Assembly (NCBI GenBank): GCA_049966775.1
Contig: JBMFTZ010000009.1
Span: 1 to 24,754, forward strand
Direction: 5' to 3'
Length of the DNA stretch: 24,754 bases
From: JAKAWW01 sp049966775
GTDB lineage: Archaea; Micrarchaeota; Micrarchaeia; Micrarchaeales; Micrarchaeaceae
The position numbers and the translations under genes are program-made. Under the pieces are notes generated by a model. It had not been told where the DNA came from, ran no database searches, and saw nothing but the letters and a program-made list of their open reading frames with translations. Below, in pieces: positions 7,132 through 15,233 of the stretch. How positions within the stretch are numbered: the stretch's first letter is position 1; every line of letters starts with the position of its first letter.

Positions 7132-7989
7132 ATGTTTGACCGTGTTTGCATGGCAACTAGGCGCTATAGATTTGCAGGAAGCTTCTATCCCCAGTCAAAG
7201 GCAGAGTTAGCCGAGGTCGTGCGTGACGCGCTGAACAAAGCAACAGTGGACAAAGCGGTTGCTGAAGCTTCGCTTGCATATCAGGTGCCTCATGCAGGCT
7301 ATGAGTATTCAGGGGGTACTGCCGCATTTACATACAAGGCGCTTTCGCTGAGCAAGCGCGTGCAGGGCATAGGCACCATCGTACTTGTAGGGCCGAATCA
7401 CACCGGCTATGGCATGCCTCTGGCTGTGTCGGGCATGGACTGGGAGACACCTCTCGGTGTTGCAAAGAACGATCTTGAATTCTCCAACGCGTTGGCCGCG
7501 AGTGAAGGAATAGAGATGGACGATGTTGCGCATGCGGGCGAGCATTCCCTTGAAGTGCAGCTTCCATTCCTGCAGTATCTGTTCGGTGCCAACGTCGCCA
7601 AGAAATACGCGTTCATATGCATGGGCGACCAGAGCATTGAAGCAAGCATGCTGCTATTCGGGGCGCTGCAGAAGACTTTGAACAAGTTAAAGCGAAGCAT
7701 AACAGTGATAGCCAGCTCTGACCTTAACCATTATGAGTCAGCAGAAACGGCAGCAAAGAAGGACAGCAAGCTGCTCAAGGCGATGGAAGAGATGGATCCA
7801 GTGAAGCTTAATAAACTTATCTATGAATTAGATATAAGCGCCTGCGGTTTTGGGCCTATTACAGTAGCAATGATGTACGCGAAGAGCGCGGGCGCCAAGA
7901 AGGGGGTAATACTGAAGTACAGTAACTCCGGTGATCAAACAGGCGATTATTCAAGCGTGGTTGAGTATTCAGCTACCGCCTTTATCTAG
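7132..7989 (+). CDS. MEMO1-family protein (AmmeMemoRadiSam system protein B homologue)
   Basis: A 285-residue member of the MEMO family, whose fold is related to extradiol dioxygenases. Family motifs: AGSFYP (15-20), VPHAGYEYSGG (52-62, H54), GPNHTGYG (87-94, H90), HAGEHSLEVQLPFL (134-147, H138), SSDLNHY (195-201, H200) and ISACGFGPI (235-243, C238). The His/Cys set forms a metal-binding pocket in the family. The biochemical role in archaea is unsettled. The family is often found with AMMECR1 and a radical SAM protein, but neither lies nearby. The start may be the ATG at 7132 or the internal ATG at 7150 (MATRRYRFAGSFYP), which fits family length better. It leads a same-strand run with the carbamoyltransferase 14 bp downstream. 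Confidence 0.92.
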   Translation: MFDRVCMATRRYRFAGSFYPQSKAELAEVVRDALNKATVDKAVAEASLAYQVPHAGYEYSGGTAAFTYKALSLSKRVQGIGTIVLVGPNHTGYGMPLAVSGMDWETPLGVAKNDLEFSNALAASEGIEMDDVAHAGEHSLEVQLPFLQYLFGANVAKKYAFICMGDQSIEASMLLFGALQKTLNKLKRSITVIASSDLNHYESAETAAKKDSKLLKAMEEMDPVKLNKLIYELDISACGFGPITVAMMYAKSAGAKKGVILKYSNSGDQTGDYSSVVEYSATAFI

Positions 7990-8003
7990 ACTGGTAGGTG
8001 CAT

Positions 8004-9740
8004 ATGGCTGTTCTGGGCATAGGGGATTCGCATGATGCAGGATGTGCGGTGATAGCTGAAGGTATGCCCGTGAGCGCGGTGAACGAAGAGCGCTTCACAA
8101 AGAACAAGAACGAGGTGGGCTTTCCATACCATTCCATAAGGTATGCAACCCACGGAAGAATTGATGATATAGACGCGGTGGCGCTTGCTTGGATCGGCGG
8201 AAACGCGCTGATATCAAGGGTGATACCATCATGGGATGCAAAGCGCAGGAAGCTTTGGCGCAGGGAGCTGCCCAAGCCATCGAGGCTGAGCCTGCATGTG
8301 ACAAACAGTATATACAAGCTCGTCCAGAACCAAAACCCTAAGGCGCTGTGGCGCGCCTTGGGCAATATGATAAGCTCAAGCATTACGCGGAAGCGCCTTG
8401 CGTCGATAAGTAAAGAGCTTGCAGAGAGGAAAATATACGTGGTGGAGCACCACCTCGCGCACGCAGCTGCAGCTTACTACGGCTCAGGCTTCAGGGAGGC
8501 GCTCGTGATAACACTTGATGGCGCCGGCGATGGGCTGAGCGGCACCGTGTCAATAGGAGAGAAGGGCCATCTGAAGCGTCTCGCGGCTTTCAAGGCGAGC
8601 GCCAGCTTGGGCATATTCTACGGCGCAGCCACAGTTGCCTGCGACCTCCGCTATAGCGAGGACGAGGGCAAGCTGATGAGCCTAGCCGCATACTCGTATC
8701 CAGCCAAAATAGAGGGGCTGGACAGATTTATACACTACAATGAAAAGACAAAGCAGCTCGAAAGCGATCAGGGCACTAGAAGCGAGCTGCTTCTTGCGGA
8801 ATACATGAAAGACCATGTACTGTCCAATCACGACAGGGAGTCATTCGCGTACGCGGTGCAGAGGCACGTTGAGGAGCAGGTGCTGAAGATTGTGGAACAG
8901 TGGATTGCAGAGACGGGTATTCACAACGTGGCAGTGGGGGGCGGCTTTTTCTCCAATGTCATAACAAATATGCGCATAGAGCATATGCCTGAAGTGAAAA
9001 ACTTTTTCGTCTTCCCGCATATGGGGGACGGTGGGCTTTCTTACGGCTCGGCATCCTACATAGATTTTATGCTTAATGGGAGGTTCCGCGGCAAGCAGAT
9101 GGATCACGCATATTTTGGTCCTGAGTACAGCGACAGCGAAATAGAATCGTACGTGAAGCGCATAGACGGCAAAAAGCTGAACGTGGAGAGGCTCTCCGAT
9201 CCCGTTGGATACGCGGCAGACCTGATACTTGCGAACAAGATCATACTGTGGTTCCAAGGCAGGATGGAATACGGCCCCAGGGCGCTCGGAAACAGGAGCG
9301 TGCTCGCGCTGCCCGATGATCCAGAGGCGAGAAACAACATAAACATAATAATAAAAAAGCGTCCGTACTACCAGCCCTTTGCCAGCACCGTGCTTGAGGA
9401 AGACGCACGCAAATTATTCGAAGATTATGTTGCTCCCAACAGGTTCATGACAAGCGCTAACACTGTAAGGGGGGAGCACAGGCAGTACATGGTCGCTGCT
9501 TCACACATAGACCACACAACGAGGCCGCAAGTGCTTGGTGCGGAAAACAGAATGTACAGGTCGCTCATAGCAAGAGTGAAGAAGCGCGCAGGCATAGGCG
9601 CTGTGCTCAACACGAGCTTCAACAAGCATGGCAAGCCCATTGTGATGAGCCCGGAAGACGCGATTTGGACGCTAGAGAACACGGGCGCTGACACGCTCAT
9701 AATGGGAAACTACCTAATAGAAAAAAAGCGTCAGCAATAA
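8004..9740 (+). CDS. Carbamoyltransferase, NodU/CmcH family
   Basis: A two-domain O-carbamoyltransferase, 578 residues from the ATG at 8004, which has AGGTG just upstream (a GTG at 7998 is the alternative). The N-terminal domain has the ASKHA-like start GIGDSHDAGCAVI, the His motif HHLAHAAAAYYGSGF at 149-163 that handles the carbamoyl group, and LDGAGDGLSG at 171-180. The C-terminal domain has QGRMEYGPRALGNRS, FASTVLEED, the LNTSFNKHGKPIV segment and MGNYLIE. Enzymes of this family move a carbamoyl group from carbamoyl phosphate, through carbamoyl-AMP, to a hydroxyl on a sugar, antibiotic or nucleoside. The acceptor here is unknown. No hydrogenase genes are nearby, so a HypF role is unlikely. 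It lies between the MEMO gene and a duplicated-domain protein on the same strand. Confidence 0.93.
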   Translation: MAVLGIGDSHDAGCAVIAEGMPVSAVNEERFTKNKNEVGFPYHSIRYATHGRIDDIDAVALAWIGGNALISRVIPSWDAKRRKLWRRELPKPSRLSLHVTNSIYKLVQNQNPKALWRALGNMISSSITRKRLASISKELAERKIYVVEHHLAHAAAAYYGSGFREALVITLDGAGDGLSGTVSIGEKGHLKRLAAFKASASLGIFYGAATVACDLRYSEDEGKLMSLAAYSYPAKIEGLDRFIHYNEKTKQLESDQGTRSELLLAEYMKDHVLSNHDRESFAYAVQRHVEEQVLKIVEQWIAETGIHNVAVGGGFFSNVITNMRIEHMPEVKNFFVFPHMGDGGLSYGSASYIDFMLNGRFRGKQMDHAYFGPEYSDSEIESYVKRIDGKKLNVERLSDPVGYAADLILANKIILWFQGRMEYGPRALGNRSVLALPDDPEARNNINIIIKKRPYYQPFASTVLEEDARKLFEDYVAPNRFMTSANTVRGEHRQYMVAASHIDHTTRPQVLGAENRMYRSLIARVKKRAGIGAVLNTSFNKHGKPIVMSPEDAIWTLENTGADTLIMGNYLIEKKRQQ

Positions 9741-9782
9741 ATTGTTTGGCATGCATAGCAGTGCGGGCGCAACGGTGGTGGC

Positions 9783-10472
9783 TTGAAGCTAGGCATAACC
9801 GGCATATTCAATAGGGATAAGGCAGCGAGAACGGAAGTGACCACGCTTAACCTCAAGTGGCACGGCGAGACCCACCACGCACCGGGCCTGAAGACCAGCA
9901 GCAACATATTCGACGTCGTGATACCTTTTCATAACAGGCAGGAGGGCACGGACACGCTGCAGCAGATTCTGAAGAGCACAGTACTTGAAGATATAAGCGT
10001 GCAGGAGATAAGCGTGGGCGCGCCATTCCGGCTAGTGGGCATAGAGCCGAGGCCCCCGATCACAATAAAGTATGGCAACAAGGTGGACTTCAAGCTGGCG
10101 ATCGAGGCGCCGCCATACAGCTTCAAGGGTCCTCTTGAGATATCCTTCATAGAGAACGAGCCGGACAAGGTGCGGGTCGAAATAAACCGCATAGTGCTTG
10201 TGCATGAAAGTAGGAATGTGCCCATACCAAGCACCGAGATGGCGATGAACATAAGGAAGAGCCAAGCCTTCAGGGTAAGCGTGCAGCTCTACAAGATTCT
10301 TTCATATGGAGACAAAGTGCATAGCATAAGCGTAAACGCGCCTTTCAAGTTCATCAGCAGCATGCCAGAGCCCCCTTTTACCATAGACAACAAGAATTCT
10401 TTCATGGTTACTATATTTGTGCAGGCGCCTGAGATCGGCTACGGCGGCCCGTTAGAAATAGAAATAAGATAG
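9783..10472 (+). CDS. Uncharacterised protein with two tandem beta-rich repeats
   Basis: I do not recognise this 229-residue protein. It starts with TTG at 9783 behind a strong GGTGGTG ribosome site, 42 bp after the carbamoyltransferase stop. It contains an internal duplication. Residues about 76-121 (ISVGAPFRLVGIEPRPPITI, then AIEAPPYSFKGPLEISF) are mirrored by 182-229 (ISVNAPFKFISSMPEPPFTI, then VQAPEIGYGGPLEIEI). Shared landmarks are IS-V-x-APF, P-x-PP-x-TI, AP and GPLEI, with a less similar strand-rich lead-in before each (41-75 and 132-181). The predicted structure is two all-beta sandwich-like domains. There is no signal peptide or membrane helix and no catalytic motif, so it is probably a cytosolic binding or scaffolding protein, possibly working with the carbamoyltransferase. 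Confidence 0.8.
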   Translation: MKLGITGIFNRDKAARTEVTTLNLKWHGETHHAPGLKTSSNIFDVVIPFHNRQEGTDTLQQILKSTVLEDISVQEISVGAPFRLVGIEPRPPITIKYGNKVDFKLAIEAPPYSFKGPLEISFIENEPDKVRVEINRIVLVHESRNVPIPSTEMAMNIRKSQAFRVSVQLYKILSYGDKVHSISVNAPFKFISSMPEPPFTIDNKNSFMVTIFVQAPEIGYGGPLEIEIR

Positions 10473-10485
10473 GAAGTGCGCAGCG

Positions 10486-11439
10486 CTACTTCCTCAGCGC
10501 TAGGCCTGCAAGCATCGCTTCAATCTGTATGCGCTCGTTGGCGCCCTCCACGATCCTGAAGTTGCACTCCGCGATTTCCTTTACAATCTCGAGCTTCATC
10601 CTCTCGTCGATGTTGAGGTTCTGCACCTCCCTGTAGCTTTGCGTTAGTATGTCTTCTGCACTCATGCCAAGCTTGAGCATTAGGCTGTCAAGCTCGTTCC
10701 TGGCATTTAAGAAATCCCCGCCTATGGCATATTTGAGCATCGATATTATCTCCTTAGGTCTCGCACGCGCTGCCACGTCATATATGCTGCTTTCAGTGAT
10801 CTTTTTGCTCTGCATCGCTGCGCTCTGCATTATGTTGGTAAGCTTCCTCAAGTCGCCGTCGCTAACATAGATGAGCGCTTCGACAGCCTTCTCGTCAAGC
10901 TCTAGGCCCTCTCCCTTCTCTATGCGCGCTATGTACTCCCTCATCTCGCTCTCGTTGAGCGGCTTGAAGCGGAATACGACGCACCTGCTCTGTATAGGCT
11001 CTATGATCTTGCTGGCATAGTTGGCGCTGAGTATGAAGCGCGTTTCGGCAGCATACTTCTCCATCGTCCTCCTGAGCGCGTGCTGCGCGTCTGCAGTCAG
11101 CGCATCTGCCTCATCAAGGAATATAATCTTTGTTGACACATCGCCTATCGCAATTGTCTTTGCAAACTCTTTTACAGAGCCGCGTATCACGTCTATGCCC
11201 CGCTCGTCGCTCGCGTTCATCTCTTTGAACGAGCTGGGCATGTTATTCCCGTAAAGATCTCGCGCCATCGCAATGGCGCAGGCGGTCTTGCCCACACCAG
11301 GGCCCCCAGCAAATATCATATTCGGGAAGTTCTTGCGCTCCACGAAAGATCTTAGCCGCTCCACAATAACCTTCTGGCCTATCACTTCGCTGAGCGACTT
11401 GGGCCTATATTTTTCAGTCCAAGGCAAGTCAATATTCAT
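10486..11439 (-). CDS. rfcS: Replication factor C small subunit (clamp loader ATPase)
   Basis: The small subunit of the archaeal clamp loader, which uses ATP to open PCNA and place it on primed DNA. It is a AAA+ protein of 317 residues: PWTEKYRPKSL at the N-terminus, Walker A GGPGVGKT at 45-52, NASDERGID at 75-83, Walker B LDEADAL at 108-114, sensor 1 LSANY (137-141) and the trans-acting arginine motif SRC at 151-153, then the collar domain. Length and motif order are normal. There is no intein. The large subunit is not in this window. The gene converges on the unknown repeat protein (14 bp between stops) and is divergent from the M13 peptidase gene. Confidence 0.97.
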   Translation of the reverse strand: MNIDLPWTEKYRPKSLSEVIGQKVIVERLRSFVERKNFPNMIFAGGPGVGKTACAIAMARDLYGNNMPSSFKEMNASDERGIDVIRGSVKEFAKTIAIGDVSTKIIFLDEADALTADAQHALRRTMEKYAAETRFILSANYASKIIEPIQSRCVVFRFKPLNESEMREYIARIEKGEGLELDEKAVEALIYVSDGDLRKLTNIMQSAAMQSKKITESSIYDVAARARPKEIISMLKYAIGGDFLNARNELDSLMLKLGMSAEDILTQSYREVQNLNIDERMKLEIVKEIAECNFRIVEGANERIQIEAMLAGLALRK

Positions 11440-11493
11440 CGAACCACAGTGTTTAGGGATTACACAAGTAACACATAATATTCTCCAATTATC

Positions 11494-11502
11494 TTTATAT
11501 AC
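11494..11502 (+). promoter_or_regulatory. TATA box of the M13 peptidase gene
   Basis: TTTATATAC, with its centre about 55 nt upstream of the ATG at 11553. That predicts transcription start near 11525 and a leader of about 28 nt containing a GAGG ribosome site (11544-11547). Confidence 0.6.
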
Positions 11503-11552
11503 TTTCTTTAACCTTTATTTTTAGGCGTGCCCAAAACAATGCAGAGGATTTA

Positions 11553-13511
11553 ATGGAAAACAGAAGCCCTTATGGGAACCTTGGATTTAGCGTAAAATAC
11601 ATTGACTGGAAAGTCGATCCATTTGAAGATTTCTATATGTTTTCAAACGGCAAGTGGATTGGGACACACAAATTACCTCAGGACAAGACGGAACTTAGCT
11701 CTTTTTTCATGCTACAAGAAGCAAATCTAGCGAAACTTCATGGCATTGTGGAGAGTTGCAGGAGGTCTTCAGGCAAAAGAGCAGAAGAGAAACTTGTTGG
11801 CAATTTTTACACCTCATATATGGATTTGAAGAGCATCGAAAAGAATAAGTTCAATCCAATCATTCCTATTGTAGATTCGATAAAAAATACAAACAGCAAG
11901 GGAGACTTAACTCAATTAATCGCAAGCTTGTATATGAATGGCGTTTCAACTTTTATCATCCTCTTTTCTGACAGTGATAAAAAAAATAGCAGCATATATG
12001 CACTTTATGCATGGGAATTAGGCATAAACCTGCCAGATCGTGGTTATTATTTTGACAAGAGGTTTAAAAAAATCCGATTGGAATACAGGAACCACATTGA
12101 AAAGATGCTATCATTTTATGGATTTGGACAAAAAGAGAAAGAGCAAATGGCAGTGTCAATAATAGGTGTAGAAACAAAACTTGCAAAAGCGATGCGAACT
12201 AAGGCAGAAGAGCGCGACGAAGTAAAGAATTACAACAAGATAAGCATATTCGAATTAAGCAAGTATAAAAACTTCAATATAACTGCAATTTTTGGTAAAC
12301 TTGGTCTAGTAAATCTAAGTTATGTGATAGTAAACAACCCGAAATACATAAAAGCGGTTGACTCTCTTATAGAAAAAGAGAAACTTAGCAGATTGAAGGC
12401 ATACTTCATATGGAGCGTAATCAATTCATATGCATCGCTGCTCCATAAGGAAGCTAGGATGGAGCATTTTAGGTTTTATGGCACAGTGCTTTCAGGGCAA
12501 AAGAAAATAGATCCAAGATGGAAGAGGGGCATATATCGCATTAACAATATGATTGGAGATGCGCTTGACAGTTTATATATAAAGGAGTATTTTTCAGAGC
12601 ATACAAAAATAAAGGCTGAGCTTTTGCTAGAAAGTCTGAAGAACGCATTTAGGAACCGTTTGCAAAATAATAAGTGGATGACCCCAAAAACAAAGAAATT
12701 GGCACTTGAAAAGCTCGATGCGATGGAATTTAAAGTAGGTTATCCAAAGCGCTTCAAGAAATATTCAGGTTTAATTATAGAAAAGAATGACCTTGTCGGC
12801 AATGTGATTAGGTCTTATCAGTACGAATTAAATCGCCAGTTCAAAAGAGTAGGCAAAAAAGTTGACAGAGAAGAATGGACTATGCCTGCTTCAGAAGTAA
12901 ATGCAAACTACGATGATGTAAAAAACCAAGTTGAAATACCTGCAGGCATACTTGAACCTCCATTTTTCGATGCAGACGCAGACATCGCAATAAACTTGGG
13001 TGGCATAGGTGGTACCATAGGGCACGAAATGACCCATGGTTTTGACGATCAAGGGAGGCTTTTCGACAAGGATGGCAATTTAAGCAATTGGTGGACTCCG
13101 GAAGACAGGAAGCACTTTTTGGAATTCGCATCAAGAATAGAGAAACTTTATGGCTCTATTAGCATATTGCCAGGGTTAAATATAAACGGCAAGCTTACAA
13201 TAGGCGAGAACATTGCCGATTTGGGCGGGATAAGCATAGCCTATGATGCTTTGAAAGCGCATGGTTTCCCCCAAGAAAAGGTAGAAGGTTTTACAGAAGA
13301 GCAGAGATTTTTCATTGCATGGGCACAAATATGGAAAAGCATAATTGCAAAGAAAACAAAAGAACTACGTGCATATGTTGATCCTCATTCGCCAGAAAAC
13401 GTGCGAGGACTTGTTCCAGTTGTCAGTCATCCATCATTTGAGCAAGCTTTCCGACCACTAAGCAAGCTAAAAAGAGTCAAACAAGAATACAAGAATGTCA
13501 ACCTGTGGTAA
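11553..13511 (+). CDS. M13-family zinc metallopeptidase, cytoplasmic, foreign-looking composition
   Basis: A 652-residue neprilysin/PepO-type endopeptidase. Zinc-site residues are H491-E492-x-x-H495 (in GHEMTHGFDDQG) and E552 with D556 (GENIAD). VNANYDD upstream is the substrate-backbone binding motif, and H612 in DPHSPENVRG is the transition-state histidine. The N-terminal lobe begins DPFEDFYMFSNGKW, as usual. There is no signal peptide or anchor. The family's C-terminal CxxW is replaced by NVNLW, so it should work inside the cell without disulfides on short peptides. The coding sequence is much more AT-rich and AAA/ATA-rich than its neighbours: bases 11941-12000 contain 19 G/C of 60, while 10081-10140 contain 35 of 60. 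This suggests acquisition, probably from bacteria. It is flanked by rfcS and tRNA-Pro. Confidence 0.95.
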   Translation: MENRSPYGNLGFSVKYIDWKVDPFEDFYMFSNGKWIGTHKLPQDKTELSSFFMLQEANLAKLHGIVESCRRSSGKRAEEKLVGNFYTSYMDLKSIEKNKFNPIIPIVDSIKNTNSKGDLTQLIASLYMNGVSTFIILFSDSDKKNSSIYALYAWELGINLPDRGYYFDKRFKKIRLEYRNHIEKMLSFYGFGQKEKEQMAVSIIGVETKLAKAMRTKAEERDEVKNYNKISIFELSKYKNFNITAIFGKLGLVNLSYVIVNNPKYIKAVDSLIEKEKLSRLKAYFIWSVINSYASLLHKEARMEHFRFYGTVLSGQKKIDPRWKRGIYRINNMIGDALDSLYIKEYFSEHTKIKAELLLESLKNAFRNRLQNNKWMTPKTKKLALEKLDAMEFKVGYPKRFKKYSGLIIEKNDLVGNVIRSYQYELNRQFKRVGKKVDREEWTMPASEVNANYDDVKNQVEIPAGILEPPFFDADADIAINLGGIGGTIGHEMTHGFDDQGRLFDKDGNLSNWWTPEDRKHFLEFASRIEKLYGSISILPGLNINGKLTIGENIADLGGISIAYDALKAHGFPQEKVEGFTEEQRFFIAWAQIWKSIIAKKTKELRAYVDPHSPENVRGLVPVVSHPSFEQAFRPLSKLKRVKQEYKNVNLW

Positions 13512-13566
13512 TAATAAGCAAAAGGTATAAAACAATCGCAGCACAAATTTATTGATTATAAAGCTT

Positions 13567-13639
13567 GGGGAGCTACGCTAACCTGGCAGACTGCAAGCCT
13601 TGGGCGCTTGCTATAGGAGTTCAAATCTCCTGCTCCCCA
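13567..13639 (+). tRNA. tRNA-Pro (TGG)
   Basis: The acceptor stem GGGGAGC/GCTCCCC, anticodon stem CAAGC/GCTTG (extendable by a G-C pair), loop CTTGGGC giving anticodon TGG, and T arm AGGAG-TTCAAAT-CTCCT all pair perfectly. The length is 73 nt with discriminator A and no encoded CCA. The D loop carries the usual AACCTGG core, but the D stem around CGCT...GACT pairs poorly. No intron is seen. A T-rich run follows at 13640-13650 and may end transcription. Confidence 0.85.
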
Positions 13640-13756
13640 TTTTGTGCTTTTGGTAATCAGAAGGAGACCGGAAGTGCGACCATATACAAATGTCAGGAGA
13701 GAAGAAGCTATCGTGTGGCATGGTACAGTATAACTAAATAGGTTCTTCGTCCGGAT

Positions 13757-13780
13757 TATTCGTTTGTAAGTAAGCGAATA
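13757..13780 (+). repeat. Perfect-length hairpin in an intergenic gap
   Basis: TATTCGTTT and AAGCGAATA form a 9-bp stem (one G-U pair as RNA) around a 6-nt loop. It is in the 173-bp gap between tRNA-Pro and the 3' end of the MFS gene, where I see no protein gene. It may be a 3' end structure or a small RNA element; the pairing is better on the plus-strand transcript. No T run follows, so a bacterial-type terminator is unlikely. Confidence 0.35.
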
Positions 13781-13812
13781 TAACTGTTATCTCCCTCTTT
13801 GGATAAGTCCCA

Positions 13813-15072
13813 TTACTGCGCCGCTTTGGGAGACCGCTTGGGGTGCTTACCGCTTTCAACGCGCTGGATGTCGTGCTTTTTGAAAAGCAGCTTGTAGCTT
13901 ATGCCGCTTGCCAGCTGGAAGATGCCCCCTATGAATATGGGAAACGGCAGCGAGTAGTCCATCAGGTAGCCGCTTGCGCCCGAGCTGAGTTGTGCAACCC
14001 GAGAAGCTACGCCCTGCACGCTCGTCGCGGTGCCGTAATCTTCGGTATCTATGCCCCTTACGTTTACGGTGGTCCTGCTAGGGCTTCCGAAGCCAGCTAT
14101 TACGGCTCTTGCAATATACATTATGCCCGCTACTATGAGCGCAGGAGACAGCGCCATTGCAAAAAGGAGCACGCCGCTCAGCACTCTTGTATATGAAGCG
14201 ATGTTGAGTGCGTTGAACCTGTGTGCAAGCCTTGAAGACACATACGAGCCGAGCGCTGTAGCCACATAAACGGAGCCAAATATGATCCCTATTTCAAGCG
14301 GCCCGGCATGATACGATAGCTTGAACCATAGCGGTAGGAGGGGCATCACCAGGCCCATGCCCACCCCTCCAATCGCGTTTGCGGTTATCACGCGAAGCGA
14401 ATACGTCATGCTGCTCGCTTTCATCACCCTTGTTGTTTTCTTGGGCCTTTTGGCTTCGCTGAGCAGCATGAGCAGCAGCACAGAAACACCAAGCAGAAGC
14501 GCGGCAAGCATGAATAAATACCTGTACGCGTTGAGCACGCCAACATACTTGCTAAGAAGCGACACGCTGCTGAAAAGAAGGCTGCCGCCTATCGCAGAAG
14601 CCGAAGCCACCATAGTTATAACGGAATACTTGTGCACCCTCTCTTTCTCGTCGCTGTAGTTGTTGGCTATGAACGCGTTGGTCCCTGGCGAGAAGGCGCC
14701 GCGCATTCCGCCTGCGCCGCCGCTCAGGCCCGCAATCACCATGCCTATTATTATGAAAGCAACCGTGGTTGAAAGCGCTATCACGAGCGCGCCTATGAAC
14801 GCTATTGCTTCGGCGACCACAAGCTCCACTTTGAAGCCCTTTCTGTCTCCCACGAAGCCCAGCAACATGGTGAGGAATATCATGAACAGCATTGCTACGG
14901 CTGCCACCAGGCCGACGCTTATCACGCTAAGGTGCAATGCGGTAAGGTATAGCGAAAACGCCAAGCCCATGTATATGAGCGCTATGCTCCTGAGCGCCCT
15001 GGAGTAAAGCAGATACGCGAACTTGCTGTCCACGCTTTTTTCATAAGCATCGGTTTCGTCTGCGCTTTCCAT
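13813..15072 (-). CDS. Major facilitator superfamily transporter
   Basis: A 419-residue integral membrane protein with about twelve hydrophobic helices in two halves split by a charged loop (LSEAKRPKKTTRVMKAS). The inter-helix motif GFVGDRKGFK after helix 2 is the MFS signature (G-x-x-x-D-R-x-G). Helix 5 is Gly-rich (GLSGGAGGMRGAF). The substrate is unknown; the drug/sugar exporter branch is possible. The ATG at 15072 (MESADETDAYEK) is chosen because an upstream in-frame ATG at 15114 lies inside the TATA box at 15111-15120. The C-terminal tail is basic (GKHPKRSPKAAQ). It is divergent from the helicase gene. Confidence 0.88.
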   Translation of the reverse strand: MESADETDAYEKSVDSKFAYLLYSRALRSIALIYMGLAFSLYLTALHLSVISVGLVAAVAMLFMIFLTMLLGFVGDRKGFKVELVVAEAIAFIGALVIALSTTVAFIIIGMVIAGLSGGAGGMRGAFSPGTNAFIANNYSDEKERVHKYSVITMVASASAIGGSLLFSSVSLLSKYVGVLNAYRYLFMLAALLLGVSVLLLMLLSEAKRPKKTTRVMKASSMTYSLRVITANAIGGVGMGLVMPLLPLWFKLSYHAGPLEIGIIFGSVYVATALGSYVSSRLAHRFNALNIASYTRVLSGVLLFAMALSPALIVAGIMYIARAVIAGFGSPSRTTVNVRGIDTEDYGTATSVQGVASRVAQLSSGASGYLMDYSLPFPIFIGGIFQLASGISYKLLFKKHDIQRVESGKHPKRSPKAAQ

Positions 15073-15110
15073 GCTACCAGCAAGATATGATAGAGTTGTT
15101 TGAAAGCGAA

Positions 15111-15120
15111 ACATTTATAC
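15111..15120 (-). promoter_or_regulatory. TATA box of the MFS transporter gene
   Basis: The minus strand reads GTATAAATGT, about 26 nt before a predicted transcription start near 15090, leaving a leader of roughly 20 nt before the ATG at 15072. Confidence 0.6.
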
Positions 15121-15233
15121 ATATGTGTGTGAAAATATAACTAGATAATTGGCTTTTGCTTGCACGTAAGTGCTGAAGTTCAATGCTTTTGGTGCTATAC
15201 AATACAGCAAGGCGCATACGAAGGTTATGTGAT

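Noticed and set aside
11553..13639. A genomic island integrated at tRNA-Pro
   Set aside because: The peptidase gene lies on the 5' side of the tRNA. There is no integrase and no duplicated tRNA 3' end was noticed, so only the single gene's composition argues for transfer.
13640..13812. A possible tiny gene (MSGEKKLSCGMVQYN) after tRNA-Pro
   Set aside because: It has only about 14 codons, no ribosome site and nothing recognisable, so chance is the better explanation.
15074..15114. Upstream ATG extension of the MFS transporter
   Set aside because: The extra 14 codons would start within the TATA box and lie upstream of the predicted transcript start.
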